NCBI GenBank assembly: GCA_963681505.1
Contig: OY811991.1
Coordinates: 1,367,501-1,431,500 of the forward strand
DNA from: Eunapius fragilis
Taxonomy: Eukaryota > Porifera > Demospongiae > Spongillida > Spongillidae
Length of the DNA stretch: 64,000 nucleotides
Reading direction: 5' to 3'
Below are positions 31,353 to 44,014 of this stretch, piece by piece. The notes beneath the pieces were generated by a model. That model saw only the letters and a program-made list of their open reading frames with translations, was not told where the DNA came from and ran no database searches. Numbering within the stretch: position 1 is the first letter of the stretch; each line of letters starts with the position of its first letter. The position numbers and the translations under genes are program-made.

Positions 31353-34300
31353 AATCACTCTCCCAATACACTCTGCTACCATCTATACGCAGTTCTGTTG
31401 CGCAGCCTGCAGGAGGGAGGAAACAGTGTTCTGTCTCTGGGTGTTTGGATTTAGTTGCATACCATGTGGCGCCACCATATGGATAGCCACTTGAAGGGAA
31501 TTCTTCCTGGTGCTGTTCCCGACACATGGCTTTTGGAACATGGTTTATCTGTGTGCCACTCCTGTATTAAGCTAGTTTCAACCTCACACCTTGTTTCTCA
31601 TCAACAAAAGTGTGTTCCAGCAATTTCCATCTCAGTTCCACCCCCATCTGATACCTCTGCTGATTTGCCCTCCTTAGAGGAGGTGTGCAGCCTTAGGTGC
31701 CCAACAATTCGATTTGTGCCCAACAAAGCAAAGCCTGCCTTTGCACGGGTATTCTCAGCTGCTCTCATGGCTGTCATCTTTGAAAATTCAGTTTCAGCTT
31801 GGTTAAGACTGTTCATGCTGCCTAAGTGTGTTCTCCCCAGTGCAAAACATGGTGGGCGTCACAACAAGCCTGTTCCAATTGAGTCGCTATGTGCAATGTG
31901 GGCAGATGGTAAAATAAGTGATCTGTGGCACAAGGTAGTTTCTCGCTCTTCATGTCCAAAACAGCCTTCAGTACCAAAAGGTGATACAGTTAAGAAGAGG
32001 GTGAGCTCAGCAATATCATTATTTCAGGATGGTCTCTTTGGTAAGGCTTGTCAAGTTCTTGTCTCACCTGGAGTAGCACCTAATAATGCTGAAACTTGGA
32101 GTCTTTTAGTTTCCAACATCCTGAGTGTGCCTGTCCTTCTGTTCCCACCTTGCCATCGGTGGGTACTGTATCCCGCCTGATTTTAATCTGATGGCGATCC
32201 TTATGTCTTTCCCAAAGCTGACAGCAGCAGGACCTTCTGGTTTACGCATCCAACATATAATAGATGCATCAGAGGTGCCTCAACAGACACACATCCTCCA
32301 GTCACTAAGGGGTGTCATCAACCTTCTTGCTGCTGGCAGAGCACCACCTGAGGTGTCCACTTTCCTTGCTGGGGGCAGTTTGACAGCTCTTAACAAGTCA
32401 AAATCTGGCAGCATCTTTGATATTCGTCCTATTGCTGTAGGAGAAAGCTTACGCCGTTTGGTGGGTAAATGTCTTTGTGCTGCAGTTAAGACAAAGGCAG
32501 CAGAGTTCTTCAAACCATTTCAGTTTGGTGTCGCTTGTTCTTTTGGAGCAGAAAAGATCGCATATGGTTTGAGAGCATGTATTGAGAACCACTGGCTTGA
32601 TGATGATTTTGTTGTTCTAAAGGTGGACATGAAGAACGCTTTCAACATGGTCTCACGTCAGGCTCTGCTCTCTGAATGTAGCACTCACTTCCCTGAGCTG
32701 CTTCCATGGGCCAGTTGGTGTTATAGCCAGCATCCCATCCTGTGGCACCCATTAGGTCGCCTGCGTTCGGAGCAAGGTGTTCAACAAGGTGACCCTCTAG
32801 GCCCTCTGTTTTTCTCCCTGGTTCTGAACATCCTGGTTTCAAAAATCACATCCAGTGGAGTTTGTGCAGACTTGTCCTACCATGCCTGGTATCTGGATGA
32901 TGGTGTGTTAGCAGGTCCCAGATCAGCGGTTCTCAGAGCCCTCACCATTATTCAGGATCAAGGTCCTTCTCTGGGTCTCATCATAAACATTCCTAAATAT
33001 GTGAGATCTTCAGCCGTAGTGACATCAGCTCATTTCCACCAGCTATGAAAGGATCCAACTGTCCCAATTTGGTTATTCTGGGCATTCCCATTGGTGACCA
33101 AGCATTCTGTTCTGCCTTTATTTCAGGGAAGCATGGGGAGGCTAAAGCTCTGTTGCTGCAACTTGAAGAAGTTGGATCAGTTGATCCACATGTGGCATTA
33201 TCACTCCTTCGGCAGTGTGCAGGTTTCTGCAAGATGGCTCACCTTGCCCGTGGTACTCCACCCTCCCAAGCTATGTCAGCCCTTAAGGCCTTTGATCTTG
33301 ACATACGCAGTTGCTTCTCACGTTGCACTGCTGTTGACACCTCTGATCAGGCCTGGCAGCAGGCAGAGCTCGGTTTGAGTAGGGGTGGCCTTGGTTTACG
33401 CTCTATTTCTCGTCACTCATCAGCAGCGTATATTGCATCCCTGAGCTCATCTGGTTTTAGTACGTCCTCTCAACAACACTTAAACATGCAGTAGAGGCAT
33501 TCAACTCCCTTGTTCCAACTTCTGATGCAGTCTGTGTAGAGGATGTATTGACATCACCCTTACACCAAAAGATGCTATCCACAAAAGTGGACAACCACCT
33601 TTTCAATCTGCTCCTTGGGAACTCCTCCCCCGCAGATAGAGCTCGCCTGCTTTCAGTCTCCTCCCCACATGCTGCCTCATGGATCTCAGTTATTCCTTCT
33701 GAGGCTGTGAAGAGGGGAATTGCCTACCGACTCAGGGGTAAGGGTATCCTGGGAGTCCACAAACCTGTTGTAAAGGTGGACTGAAGAGGACAGATACTTA
33801 CCAGACGAAGGGGAAAGGCCTGGAACAAATTGGCCCAATTGGCATCAATTCAATGGGACATATCGCACCAATTGGGCCCGTGGAACCAATTGGCCCAATT
33901 GGAGGGGCTTGGCCTCCATCTGGAGTCGTCTGAAATTCAGGTAGCCATCAAGTGGTGGCTGGGCCTTGACACCTCTAGTGGTGCTATGTGTGCTCTGTGT
34001 CCAGGGAGTGTGCTCGATCCCCTAGGCCATCACGCTCTCACCTGCAAGCGAGGTGGTGATGTTGTCTCTTGTCACAATAAACTCCGAGACACCCTAGTGG
34101 AGGCCTGTCGCAGGGCCCACTTGAGTGTTAAGGTGGAGGCAGGATGCAACCTCACTCTTGACCATAGCCACTCCCGCCCAGCTGACATCCTGGTACCCAA
34201 CTGGTCTGTGGGCAAGCCAGCGGCCTTTGACCTATCTGTGACCTCACCGCTCAATTTAAATGTTTTGTTGGAAGCGGGACTCACAGCTGGTGCAGCCGCC

Positions 34301-34688
34301 AGAGCTACAGAGCTGAGAAAGCATGAGGCAAATGATGGGAAGTGCAGGGAGCTTGGGTGGGTCTGTGTCCCCATGGTCGTTGAAGCTTATGGGGCTTGGG
34401 GTGCTGAAGCCATGGAGTCATTGTCGTGTCTGGCCTCTCGCCTAGCAACCAGTTTGAACAAGGCAAAGGCAGCTGTCCTCAATAGGTTGTATGGCAGGCT
34501 AAATCTTAACCTTGTTAAAGCAAATGCCACTGCAATGCTGTCTAGATGCTTTGCCTCGGACATGTACACTGTTTAGATTAGGTAGTTCTTTATTTTATTA
34601 TGATATGTCATGTTATAATTTTCACTGTCATATCTTTAATGATAAATTTACGTGAATGCAAAATAATAATAAATAATAATAATCAATC
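31353..34688 (+). mobile_element. Nearly complete non-LTR retroelement with endonuclease-like C-terminus
   Basis: The longest copy. It opens with a zinc-finger-like region (CHSCIKLVSTSHLVSH, about 31,545) in frame 31455-32180. A frame change near 32,150 leads into a reverse transcriptase (32125-33048) with RPIAVGESLRRLVGKCL, motif A KVDMKNAFN, motif B GVQQGDPLGP and motif C WYLDDG. Further frame changes follow (33045-33494, 33548 onward). The C-terminal domain (33900-34576) has CALCPGSVLDPLGHHALTC, RPADILVPNW, GKPAAFDLSVTSPL and LGWVCVPMVVEAYGAWG, resembling a zinc knuckle plus PD-(D/E)xK nuclease as in R2-type elements. It ends in an AATAATAAT tail. It is inactivated by shifts and a 200-bp insert (33705-33903). 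Confidence 0.85.
33705..33903. other. Insert with repeated CCAATTGG palindromes in the retroelement
   Basis: Relative to sister copies (for example 53890-53910), about 200 bp are inserted between 'ccttctgagg' and 'ggcttggcctcc'. The last 80 bp hold CCAATTGG or CAATTGGG-type motifs five or more times, some in back-to-back form. No coding capacity or known family. Confidence 0.7.
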
Positions 34689-35685
34689 ACAGCTGAGGCG
34701 GTTCTAGCCTGCCCCTCTCTGCAGAGAGCTCTGTCTAAGAAGCTGGATAATCATGCTTTCCAATCTCTGCTATCTTCCTCCTCCCAAGTAAATAAGGCTC
34801 GAATCCTTTCGGTTTCTGCCCCTCATGCAGGTTCTTGGATTTCAGCAATCCCTTCAACTGGTCTGGATTTGCATCTGGACTCTGCTGAATGCCAGGTAGC
34901 TCTTAGATGGTGGTTAGGTCTTGACACGTCAGGAGGCTCCCTGTGCCCTCTTTGTCCTGACATTGCCCTTGACCCTCTAGGTCCCCAAGCAGCCTCTTGC
35001 AGACATGGTGGTGATGTGGTTGCACAGCACAACCGCTTGCGAGATATCTTTGCCAACTTCTGTCGCCGGGCCCATCTTTCTGTGAGGGTCGAAGTGGGGT
35101 ATGGCTTAGCTAGGGACCATATCAACTCCCGTCCAGCAGATATCCTGGTTCAGGGATGGGACAGGGGAAAGCCAGCAGCCTTTGACATCACAGTCACTTC
35201 ACCCCTTACTCCCGTATCCCTAAACAATGCCAGTGCATCGGTGGGGGCAGCAGTGTATGCTGCTGAATGCAGAAAGCATGCAGCCAATGACACCAGGTGC
35301 CAGGAGTTAGGATGGTTGTGTATCCCCTTAGCTGTGGAAATGTATGGCAATTGGGGGAAGGAGGCTCAGAGTGTTTTTTCCCGGCTCGCTTCTCTGCTTT
35401 CCATCAGCCAGGCACCCCCAAACCTAAAATGTTGTCTGAAATCTATAGCCACCTCAACTTGTCCCTGGTGAGGTCTGTGGCAAGGGCCATCATGGGAAGG
35501 GAAGCTGTCCAAGGGTAGGTTAGTGGAACGGTAGGTTGATTAGTTGTGTTTGTAAGTAGTACTGTAGATTCATTAATTATAAAATAAATAGTATAGCAAT
35601 AATGTATCTGCATTGTACATGTATGTATGTATTTTAATTAAGAGATAAGGGGGTCGTCCAAATAATAATAATAACAATGACCACC
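34689..35685 (+). mobile_element. 5'-truncated retroelement copy with AAT tail
   Basis: Starts inside the element at QRALSKKLDN directly after the AAT tail of the preceding copy. It reads LCPLCPDIALDPLGPQAASC, RPADILVQGW, GKPAAFDITVTSPL and LGWLCIPLAVEMYGNWG to about 35,470 after a late frameshift, and ends in CAAATAATAATAATAAC. It is clearly diverged from its neighbours at sequence level. Confidence 0.85.
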
Positions 35686-36330
35686 AGCTGGATCCTCTGG
35701 GGCATCATACAATGACATGCAAACAGGATGGTGATGTTGCTGTGCGCCACAATGCCCTGAGGGATGTTTTTGCCCAATTTTGTCATAGGGCTCGGCTGGG
35801 TGGGCAACATCTTGGTGCCCAACTGGTTGAGTGGCAAGCCAGCTGCTTTTGATTTAACCGTAGTCTCTCCGCTTAACTCCAAGACATTGAATGAAGCGGG
35901 AGCTACAGGTGGGTCAGCAGCTGGTAATGTCGAAGCTCGCAAACTTACAGCCAATGATCAGAAGTGCAGAGAGCTAGGTTGGGTCTGTGTCCCCTTGGCA
36001 GTAGAGACCTATGGTTGTTGGGGTGAAGAAGCGCAGTGCTCAGTCTCTCACCTGGCAGCCCGCCTGGCCCTGCAGCTGCAGTGCAGCAAGTCAAAGGCCA
36101 TCACAAACATCCACCAGAGGCTTAACCTCACCTTAGTTCGGTGCAATGCTAGAGCCTTGCTCTCCCGGTCAAGGTTGCAGCATGCAGAGGACATCGGTTG
36201 AAGGTAGCCTTCACAGTGTGAATTGGTGTGTGGATAGGGTTTAGGGTGTTTATGGCATGTTTGTTGTCAGTGATTGTAAAGGTTCATTAGTAATATTATA
36301 TAATAGTGAAGTGGTTTGGGGCATGAAGGA
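35686..36330 (+). mobile_element. 5'-truncated retroelement copy
   Basis: Begins at LDPLGHHTMTCKQDGD, loses part of the region before NILVPNWLSGKPAAFDLTVV, then continues LGWVCVPLAVETYGCWG and stops at 36,201. Its 3' region is AT-rich (TAATATTATATAATAG). Confidence 0.8.
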
Positions 36331-36795
36331 CATAGAACACGGCCAGCAGACATCCTTATCCCTCATTGGGATTTGGGCAAACCAGCAGCTCTAGATCTGA
36401 CTGTCACATCTACGCTAAATTCAAGTACGTTAATGGAAGCGGGTGTGACAATTGGATCTGCAGTTCTGGCAGCACAATGCTAATGATGCCAAGTGCTCAG
36501 AGCTAGGCTGGACATGTATCCCCATAGCAGTGGAGACTTATGGGTGCTGGGGTGGAGAAGCCATGCAAACTTTATCACGCCTTGCCTCTCGCCTAGCCAC
36601 CAGGGGAAATTGCTCCAAGTCCCATGCAACCTGTCTATTGTATGGCAGGCTTAGCCTGACTTTGATGCGAGCCAACGCACGGGCACTCCTGTCTCGAGCA
36701 GGATCATCTGTGGAAGATCCATAGAACTTAGTGTAATATTGTAATGTATTTGTGTAATGTACTCTATAAAATAATAATAATCTGTAATTTTTTTA
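36331..36795 (+). mobile_element. Short 5'-truncated retroelement copy
   Basis: Starts at the RPADIL motif (ACGGCCAGCAGACATCCTTA), has one frame break near 36,450, and continues LGWTCIPIAVETYGCWGGEA to a stop at 36,724, followed by AATAATAATAATCTG. Confidence 0.8.
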
Positions 36796-37021
36796 TCCAT
36801 TAAACTACTATATATACTTATAGGAATACATGAATACATAATTCTGTACTTTTATATTGTACACAAATGTGAAAACTTATTCTAAAAAAATCATCGCCTG
36901 GACCATCCTTACAGCCTGCATACCTTGCTAACAGAGCTCTAGCATTTGCCCGTACCTGAGTTATGCTCAGATTTCCATACACTCAGGTGATAGCCTGGGA
37001 TTTGGATCAACGCAGCTGACA

Positions 37022-37420
37022 AAAATAATAATAATAATAATAATAATAATAATTCCCAATTTGTGCCATTCTGCTCACCTTTCTGTACGAGTTGAAGTTG
37101 GTCGAGGTCTCTTGGGTTCTCACAATTATTCATGGCCAGCTAATGTGCTTGTTGATGGATGGGATAGGGCTAAGCCAGCTGCTTGTGATGTCACCATAAC
37201 CTCTACTCTTACCCCAGCCACCCTGAATGAAGCCAGCATCCATGAAGGAGCAGCTGCTTTAGCACGCAGCCAATGACACTAGATGCAAGCACTTGGATGG
37301 ACTTGCATTTCTCTTGCAGTTGAAACATTTGGGAATTGGGGAAAAGAAGCACCAGTGTTTTTTCTCATGCTTGGCTACTCTGCTTGTGCCTAAAAAGCAG
37401 CAAAAGCCAATTCAAGGAGG
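37022..37420 (+). mobile_element. AAT repeat and broken retroelement copy
   Basis: An AAT run (about 37,022-37,052) leads into a copy beginning FCHSAHLSVRVEVGRG-like text, then NVLVDGW, AKPAACDVTITSTL and WTCISLAVETFGNWG, with two or more frame breaks. The upstream 36,796-37,021 is AT-rich with an inverted piece reading as the family's LVRANARAL end on the minus strand. Confidence 0.75.
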
Positions 37421-38914
37421 TGAAGAAAGCTAGGGTACAGTGAGTAGAACAGATGCACAGGACATGGAGAGTGTAGTCCCCATGCAGAGTGGGCTAACAA
37501 TGAACAACAATGACCACCAGACAGTGATGACTGTTATAGGGATGTGTGGTGGCGCAGAATTTTCAAAGTATAATCCAAAATGGAATTGAGAGTATGTACA
37601 TGGGATGTCAATGCTTAGCTTTAGATCACTTGTTAACTTATTCCTATCAGAGAGTCGGAGTTTAACTAATTATTGCAGCAGATGGGTGCCCTAAGTTGTG
37701 GCCATGAGCAATGTAGTGTATCGCTATGGAACCTGTGACAAAAACAAATAGAAGCCGTGCAGAAAAATTGGCATAATGTGTCAATAGTATGTGGTCACAG
37801 ACCAATAAATACCTTCGTAACTGTAAAGACCTATTTGAGTCTATCAAAATAAAAACGTTTATGTCGTTTGAATGTAGTAAATTAGACCAATACTATGCTC
37901 TCTCTGATTGCAATTAAGCACAAATGGTGTAAGTGTGAGACTGGTCACGTGGTGGAAGGTATAATAGCCTTAGGGGGCAGATAATTCCATACACGTGCCA
38001 AGAGAACTGTGCGATTTACAGCTGCTTTCATGCATGCAGTCTGTAAAATGTACGACATGTTTAGGCAGTTTAGCTACGAATGTCATAGTATTGCAAACCA
38101 GCTTTATATGTAGGTCTACAGATATAGATTTCAATGCTCATTGGCTAGCTTTTACCAATGACAGGCATGCAGTGATGATGATCCTGTTGTTTTGGTTTGC
38201 GCTTGTGCATATTGCAGAGTACCATTCCATCTTCATGCAGGCATAGCTGGCCTACCACACACCTGCCCTGCTCTGGCTCCAGACTTCCACATTCCAGTGC
38301 AAGGCTTCAGTTGTTGTGCACACTCCTCAGCAGCTTGGTGACTAGCAAGACTTCTAGCACCCTTCTCACTCAGCCCTTTGTTGTTTGAGCAACTCCTACT
38401 TCTCCACAACTTAAATTCAGTATGCAATTAAAACCATTGTATTGCTCCCTAATGCTGACTCCCACCTTCTTTGTGCAGAAGAGCAACTTTAACTGCCTCT
38501 TCTTCCTCATCTTCTTGGTCACTGGTCTCATCATCCTCACTATACCACCTGGACCATGCATCATTATCAACTGCAGATGGTTGGCTGCTACCAGCAACCT
38601 GTGTGCATGGGTCTAACAGTAAGCACGGCCATTGTACCAAAGAAATACGTCTCCATAATATTCATTCTCAGCCTGGCATCCTCAAGTGGAGTGAGAGGAG
38701 GCAGGTGATTATATCATGCCTGCATGCACTTGTCCATTTTAGAGTTGATGGTTTGATCAATGAAGTGCTTCATATGTTGCTGTCTTCCCAGTTGGCAACC
38801 AATTTGACCAGCCTGTGCCCTAACACCAGTATTTGGTTGAAACATTGCCATTGGGGTGGCATCTATTCCACGAAAGGGGCTTACTCCAGCAGCTGCAAAT
38901 GATGCGGTAATGTT
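37421..38914. other. Unassigned DNA specific to unit 1
   Basis: No recognised gene. On the minus strand at 38,450-38,640 an acidic stretch (SEDDETSDQEDEEEEAV) lies in a short open frame with no identifiable family; it could be an exon of an old transposon. No clear repeats or palindromes were seen. Confidence 0.4.
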
Positions 38915-40600
38915 AAAGACATAGACCTTTTCCCTCTATCTGCGCGGTCATGATCATCAAGGAACAGCCTGCTTCACATGTTGAAATTTCCAGGTATCAC
39001 GAGCACTATGACCTAGACTGAGCAATCTTCCCGCTACCAAAGCCCCATAGAGACTATGAATTCAGTTGAAGTGACCACTATTCATGCAGTATCGGCACAG
39101 TCCCACAAAGCTTTTAAAGCCGATAGCAGGGTAACACAAGTTTTTTTTAGTTACAAGGTTGAAAAACATTAGGCTCACGTAAGCTACATTTTTCACCAGT
39201 TAGGTAAGGGTCAAATTCTCATAAAGTGTGTACGCCCACGCCTCATCTGCAAAACACGGTGTTGCACATAAAAGTTCTATTCAACACGATGGGGATCACG
39301 CGAGATATTTCCCTATTTAAGCCAATCGTTCTAGCACTCATTTCATTTCTTACCGACTCGAGGATCGTGGAGAATGCTGAAGGAACTGGCTCTTCTTGTG
39401 ACCCTGCTGGTCTTGTTCGTTGATGCCCGTCCCCAGCTCTCCAAGGTTTGAAGCTAGCTATGTGGTGGCATCATATAACAGCACCCCTCACAGCTGGAGG
39501 ATACTGTTGCGATGAGCGATGAGGTCGAGGAAAACAGTGACTCATTGACTAACCGCGACGACATCCTTGAGGGTAAGGACTGGGCACCCTGTTGTGAGAT
39601 ATGCAATTTGGGACATTTCACGCGAAAATTTATAATGTATATAAAACTGTCTTACGCCTGAATCCCTACAACAAACTTCCGAACGATCCGATTTTCAACA
39701 CTTCATACTACACCATTTCTGTATATTAAAATACATTTTGGGGTCTTGCACTGACTTGCTAATTTTAGCGCTCGATTCGCGTCAATGATTTGGGCAAATC
39801 GCGTCCCGCTCAGGTAGGAGGAGGCGGTGATTATATCATTGGCGCGAATCAGGCAGGAAAACGTACACGTAGTTTGTTCAACTGCTTCTCTAACAGTACA
39901 CGGATGACATGAGAATTAACAATGGGACCTCTTTACCTAAAAACCGTATTTGAACTACTAAGTTATGGCGGGTTTGAACCCCGTGGAGAATCGGCATTGC
40001 AATACTGGAGTTAACGCAAAACCCCATAATGTATTTTACCATAGAGAAATGGGTGTAGTATGATGACGTTGATAGCTACAGCTCTTTGCTCTTTGCTCTA
40101 TTCTACAGAAATGATAACCACACTGTTAAAAAAAAGGTGTTACCGCAACACACTTCGGGGTGTTCGTATGGATATTTAAAAATGACACCCCCTGGGGTGT
40201 AGTGGTAACCGCTTAGGAGTGTTACAGCTAACACCCCTGAAGTGTAGCCAGTACACTCTATTGGGTGTTGACAGAGGTAACAATATCTCGTATATTTACC
40301 GTAAATTGATGATCCCAACATAAATTGATATTAATAAACTATACAACAGGTCCAATTGATTTTAATAAAATGATGATAAATAAATACAACATGAAGAACA
40401 CATATATATACGAAAGTTAGAAGCCTTTGCACGCCATGACGCTCGAGCAGGTTATTTCTCTGGTTCAGACACTAAACAAAATAAGAGAACACATAAAGGT
40501 CAGGTTACAGTACAAGACATGTCTGACCTTAAATCTTGGCCTTCGCGAAGGAGTATACTGTAACAACGCCGTCGACCGCACTGACAGCGAAATACATTGT

Positions 40601-40800
40601 TCTGGCTTACCTCGATAGCTTGGTAGGGCGTGTCCTTTTAGTCTTGCGAACTTTGTAAAATAAAATAGGGCGTATTTGAACGCGTGAAAGGGAACTGACG
40701 TGTATGGCTTACCCCGATAGCTTGGTAAGGCATGTCCTTTTAGTCTTGCGGACTTTGTAAAATAAAATAGGGCGTATTTGAACGCGTGAAAAGGAACTTA
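40601..40800 (+). repeat. Two-copy tandem repeat of about 104 bp inside the CACTG element
   Basis: The block beginning GGCTTACC, then CGATAGCTTGGTA and TCCTTTTAGTCTTGCG, and ending GAACGCGTGAAA, occurs twice head to tail (about 40,601-40,695 and 40,704-40,798) with few differences. Confidence 0.85.
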
Positions 40801-41142
40801 CATGTACCTCGATTCCTCACGCGTATAGTGAGGTAGCGTGCGCTGTAGTAGCTGGGTAGCACGGTAGTAGAATTTTCCTTAGCGTATATAGCCGAGAAGT
40901 GGATTTGTACAGGCATTCCGAACTGCTGTACTAGTATCCCTACCAAGAACAACTCGATGCACTCTCTTCAAGGCACCCAACTGTTGTTAATTGAACGACG
41001 CATCGCTAAATGTTTGAAGAAAACAACTGGGTTTAAACCAAGCAAAACATCACCATGCCTATTACCTTTCACGAACACTTTATATTAAAGGTCACGGAGA
41101 ACGTGCTATTAAGGGTCACGCATGCGCAATGAAAAATACCCT

Positions 41143-41381
41143 GGGGTCGAGGCAGCGAAAAGGGACCTAGCGCATATTTTTTCAAGTTTTCAAAATATTT
41201 CATATTCAGAGAGACACCCAAGCCCTCTACAACTTCTTTCATACACACTGGAAATTAGCCTGTCCATCATGGGGTTACAGGGTCCCGAATTTTTAATTAC
41301 GCGTACATTTTTATTACACATGTGGACTTTGATGCTCCTTCCTGGAATATGCGCTAGGTCCCTTTTTGCTGCCTCGACCCC
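41143..41381. mobile_element. Foldback element nested in the CACTG element
   Basis: Inverted ends GGGGTCGAGGCAGC with further paired text AGGGACCTAGCGCATATT; about 240 bp long. The interior shares 'ttttcaagttttcaaaat' text with 3525-3796. It has no coding capacity. Confidence 0.8.
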
Positions 41382-42212
41382 ATTTACTCACTAGAAGTTC
41401 AATGTTTTTATCAACATGAACACAAAACATGGATACATATTAATACTGATAAAAAGTTGATCCAATTATGACATCATGCTGGTGCCAAGCTTAAGCATGC
41501 ATGATATGCCAAATGTGGCACCATTTCAGATATTCATACAATATGGCACATGTGGAATCAAAATGCTACCCTGCTATTGACTGACCCATCACATGATCTT
41601 CATGGCAACCAGTCTGGTCCAAGTCACATGATCCCCTCTATGGCAACCTTTGGTAATGGTCCCCACAGCCATTTCCTCCTCACTCGCTAAAACCTTGTCT
41701 GCATCAGGAGTCTTCTCAGTTGTCTCTTCCTTTACAAACATGTCTTCCTTACCCTCAGTTCATCCTACATGTATACCTCAGACTACTTGCCTCTCACTAT
41801 AGTTACTTAATTGCCTCTCCCTACTTGTCAACACGCTATGTAGTGCTACACATCGATAATAATTATATTCTCATCCATAAAAATAAACAATAGATGGAGC
41901 AACAGAAAACTAAGGGCAACCCAGATGCGCTTTTATAAGAGTTACAAGGAAGAGCAGATAAAGAAGTGGCTAGCAACTACGCACTAACGACCAACATATG
42001 CAATCAATCTGTGTACATACTTTCACATTACCACGACTCAAAAAGCTTTTGGCAGTGTGGTATAACCTCAAAGTTTGATACACATGTATTTGTTCAGCAG
42101 TTACAATAGTAACATGAATCAAAATGACAAAAAGGAATAAGCACTTAGTCAGAGTACAGAAAAAAATGATTAGTTACTATAGTCAATCCAGGCATACAGC
42201 AAAAATGATCAG

Positions 42213-42724
42213 TTACAATAGTCGATCCAGTGTTGACTTGACACAAACAGCTAGGGTAGGTATTTTCTGACTATCCTGGATGTCTAGAATATAGAATTGT
42301 CCAAATGTAAGGAATGCTAGACTGGATTTTGGATACTCTATATTAAAGGCAAAGTATGCTCCATACAGAGACTTGATAGCCTCCCAGCAAGTTGGCTTCT
42401 CTACCAGGATCTCTTGTTCGGTAACAACAAAGATTTGTGGGGCAGTAGAGTCATGATTCACTATAAGTATGTAGGGCCAGTTTTGTCCCACAGTTTGTAC
42501 AGCCTGTTCCAGTTGGGTACAAATCTGTCAGGAAAATGTTTTTTAACACCTACAGATGTTTGCTCACTCCCCTCCTCCTCCACCTCTAAGCCCCTCAGTA
42601 TTTAGAAAACTCACAGACATTCAGAGCACAACGTTGATACTTTTGCTCGCATATTTCTTGGGCGTAAGTAAGGCATTGAGTAGCTCCAAAGAGTGCAGTT
42701 CGCTCAGTGTATTTGCTGTCCAAA

Positions 42725-42760
<36 letters not shown>

Positions 42761-43325
42761 TACACACACACATGCACACACACATGTGCGCACACACACA
42801 CAAATTTGAACATGTGTAAACAAACAGAAACAGTCACTACTTGTAAATCACAAGTGTTTATGTGCATGCATTGTTATTTATACTGAAAAGTTTAGCTGGC
42901 ATTTAGAAAAATTCTAAATCATTTTATCAAGACCCTATATAATTTTAAAGATGGTGTTTATTATATGCCAATATACCAGAGCTATCTAACTTTAATAAAA
43001 TGAAATGTGTCAAAGCCATAATATCTTTTCGTATCTGTACATAACTACAACTACCCCTTTTCACAGTCATTATTCACAGCAAAGATTATCTGTATAAACA
43101 TGTAAAAATAGCCTCTTTACAATTACCTTCCTCATTTGTGCAATTCTGTATCTCACCGAGCTGAGCTTTAAGTATAGCAGAAATATTCTCCCGACTTTCA
43201 GCTTCCTTCTTTGACAGTCTGTACACTTTAGGAATCATCATTTTCCATCTCTCACTAGCCACTTCCTCATTGTCAGTGCCAACTATAGCCACCAGTTCCC
43301 TCCAAAGCTGAAGGGTACAAAACAC
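42213..43325 (-). CDS. Exon-like segments of a transposon-borne gene
   Basis: The minus-strand terminal exon 42213-42524 (acceptor CCTGACAG) reads TQLEQAVQTVGQNWPYILIV, EKPTCWEAIKSLYGAYFAF, EYPKSSLAFLTFGQF and stops. A second exon-like block at about 43086-43310 (acceptor TTCAG, donor GAAG|GTAATT) reads LWRELVAIVGTDNEE, SERWKMMIPKVYRLSKKEAE. The middle is unclear because of a CA repeat (42,726-42,810). The C-terminal text resembles uncharacterised SAMD3-like proteins found widely in animal genomes, from memory only. It probably belongs to the CACTG element. Confidence 0.5.
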
Positions 43326-44014
43326 TAAATGAAGCTAAAGACTGTCCATCATTAATATTTAATGCATGTTCAGAACTCGTTTTGAATGACAAATACATGT
43401 ATGTGCATGAACATAAAATATTTGTAAATTCATTACTACTATCACCCGGTCCGCATCTTCCTAATCAGATTGTGAAGGGAGGATCCTCTCCCACCTTTGA
43501 TTACCATACCCCCCCCCCCTCCCCATTTTCTTACACCTCCCCAATCCAATTCTCCTACACTGTACCTCCCTAATCAAAACTATCATCCTCCTCACCCTCC
43601 TTCCCCCAGCCTCCTCCCCCTTACACTTCCTGTATCATCCTCACAAGCATCTCCATCATCCTTATAGTACACGCTCTCTTGTCCTCCCCCTGCTTACACA
43701 ACAAAACTAGGTAACCCCAATTGAGTTAATGAGACGTGTTTTTCATGAGTGAAAAAAAAAAAACGATGTCATCGTTATATAAACATATATTTTTAATTGC
43801 AGGGCTAAATGGGTCACCTTTGCTGGTCAGAAGTATCAAACTATGTGTATTGTTATTCTAGGAGTGGATGAAGACTACCCTATGTTTGGGCAAGTTAAGG
43901 AACTGTACATGATTGATACCACAAAACCTATGGCAATTGTGACTGTAATGTCAACGCTTGCATTCAACGAGCACTACCATGGCTATACATTGAGTTATTC
44001 AACCTCTACCAGGG

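Noticed and set aside
38449-38640. Acidic minus-strand frame as a real gene
   Set aside because: Short, no recognised domain, no clear splice partners; kept only as unassigned DNA.
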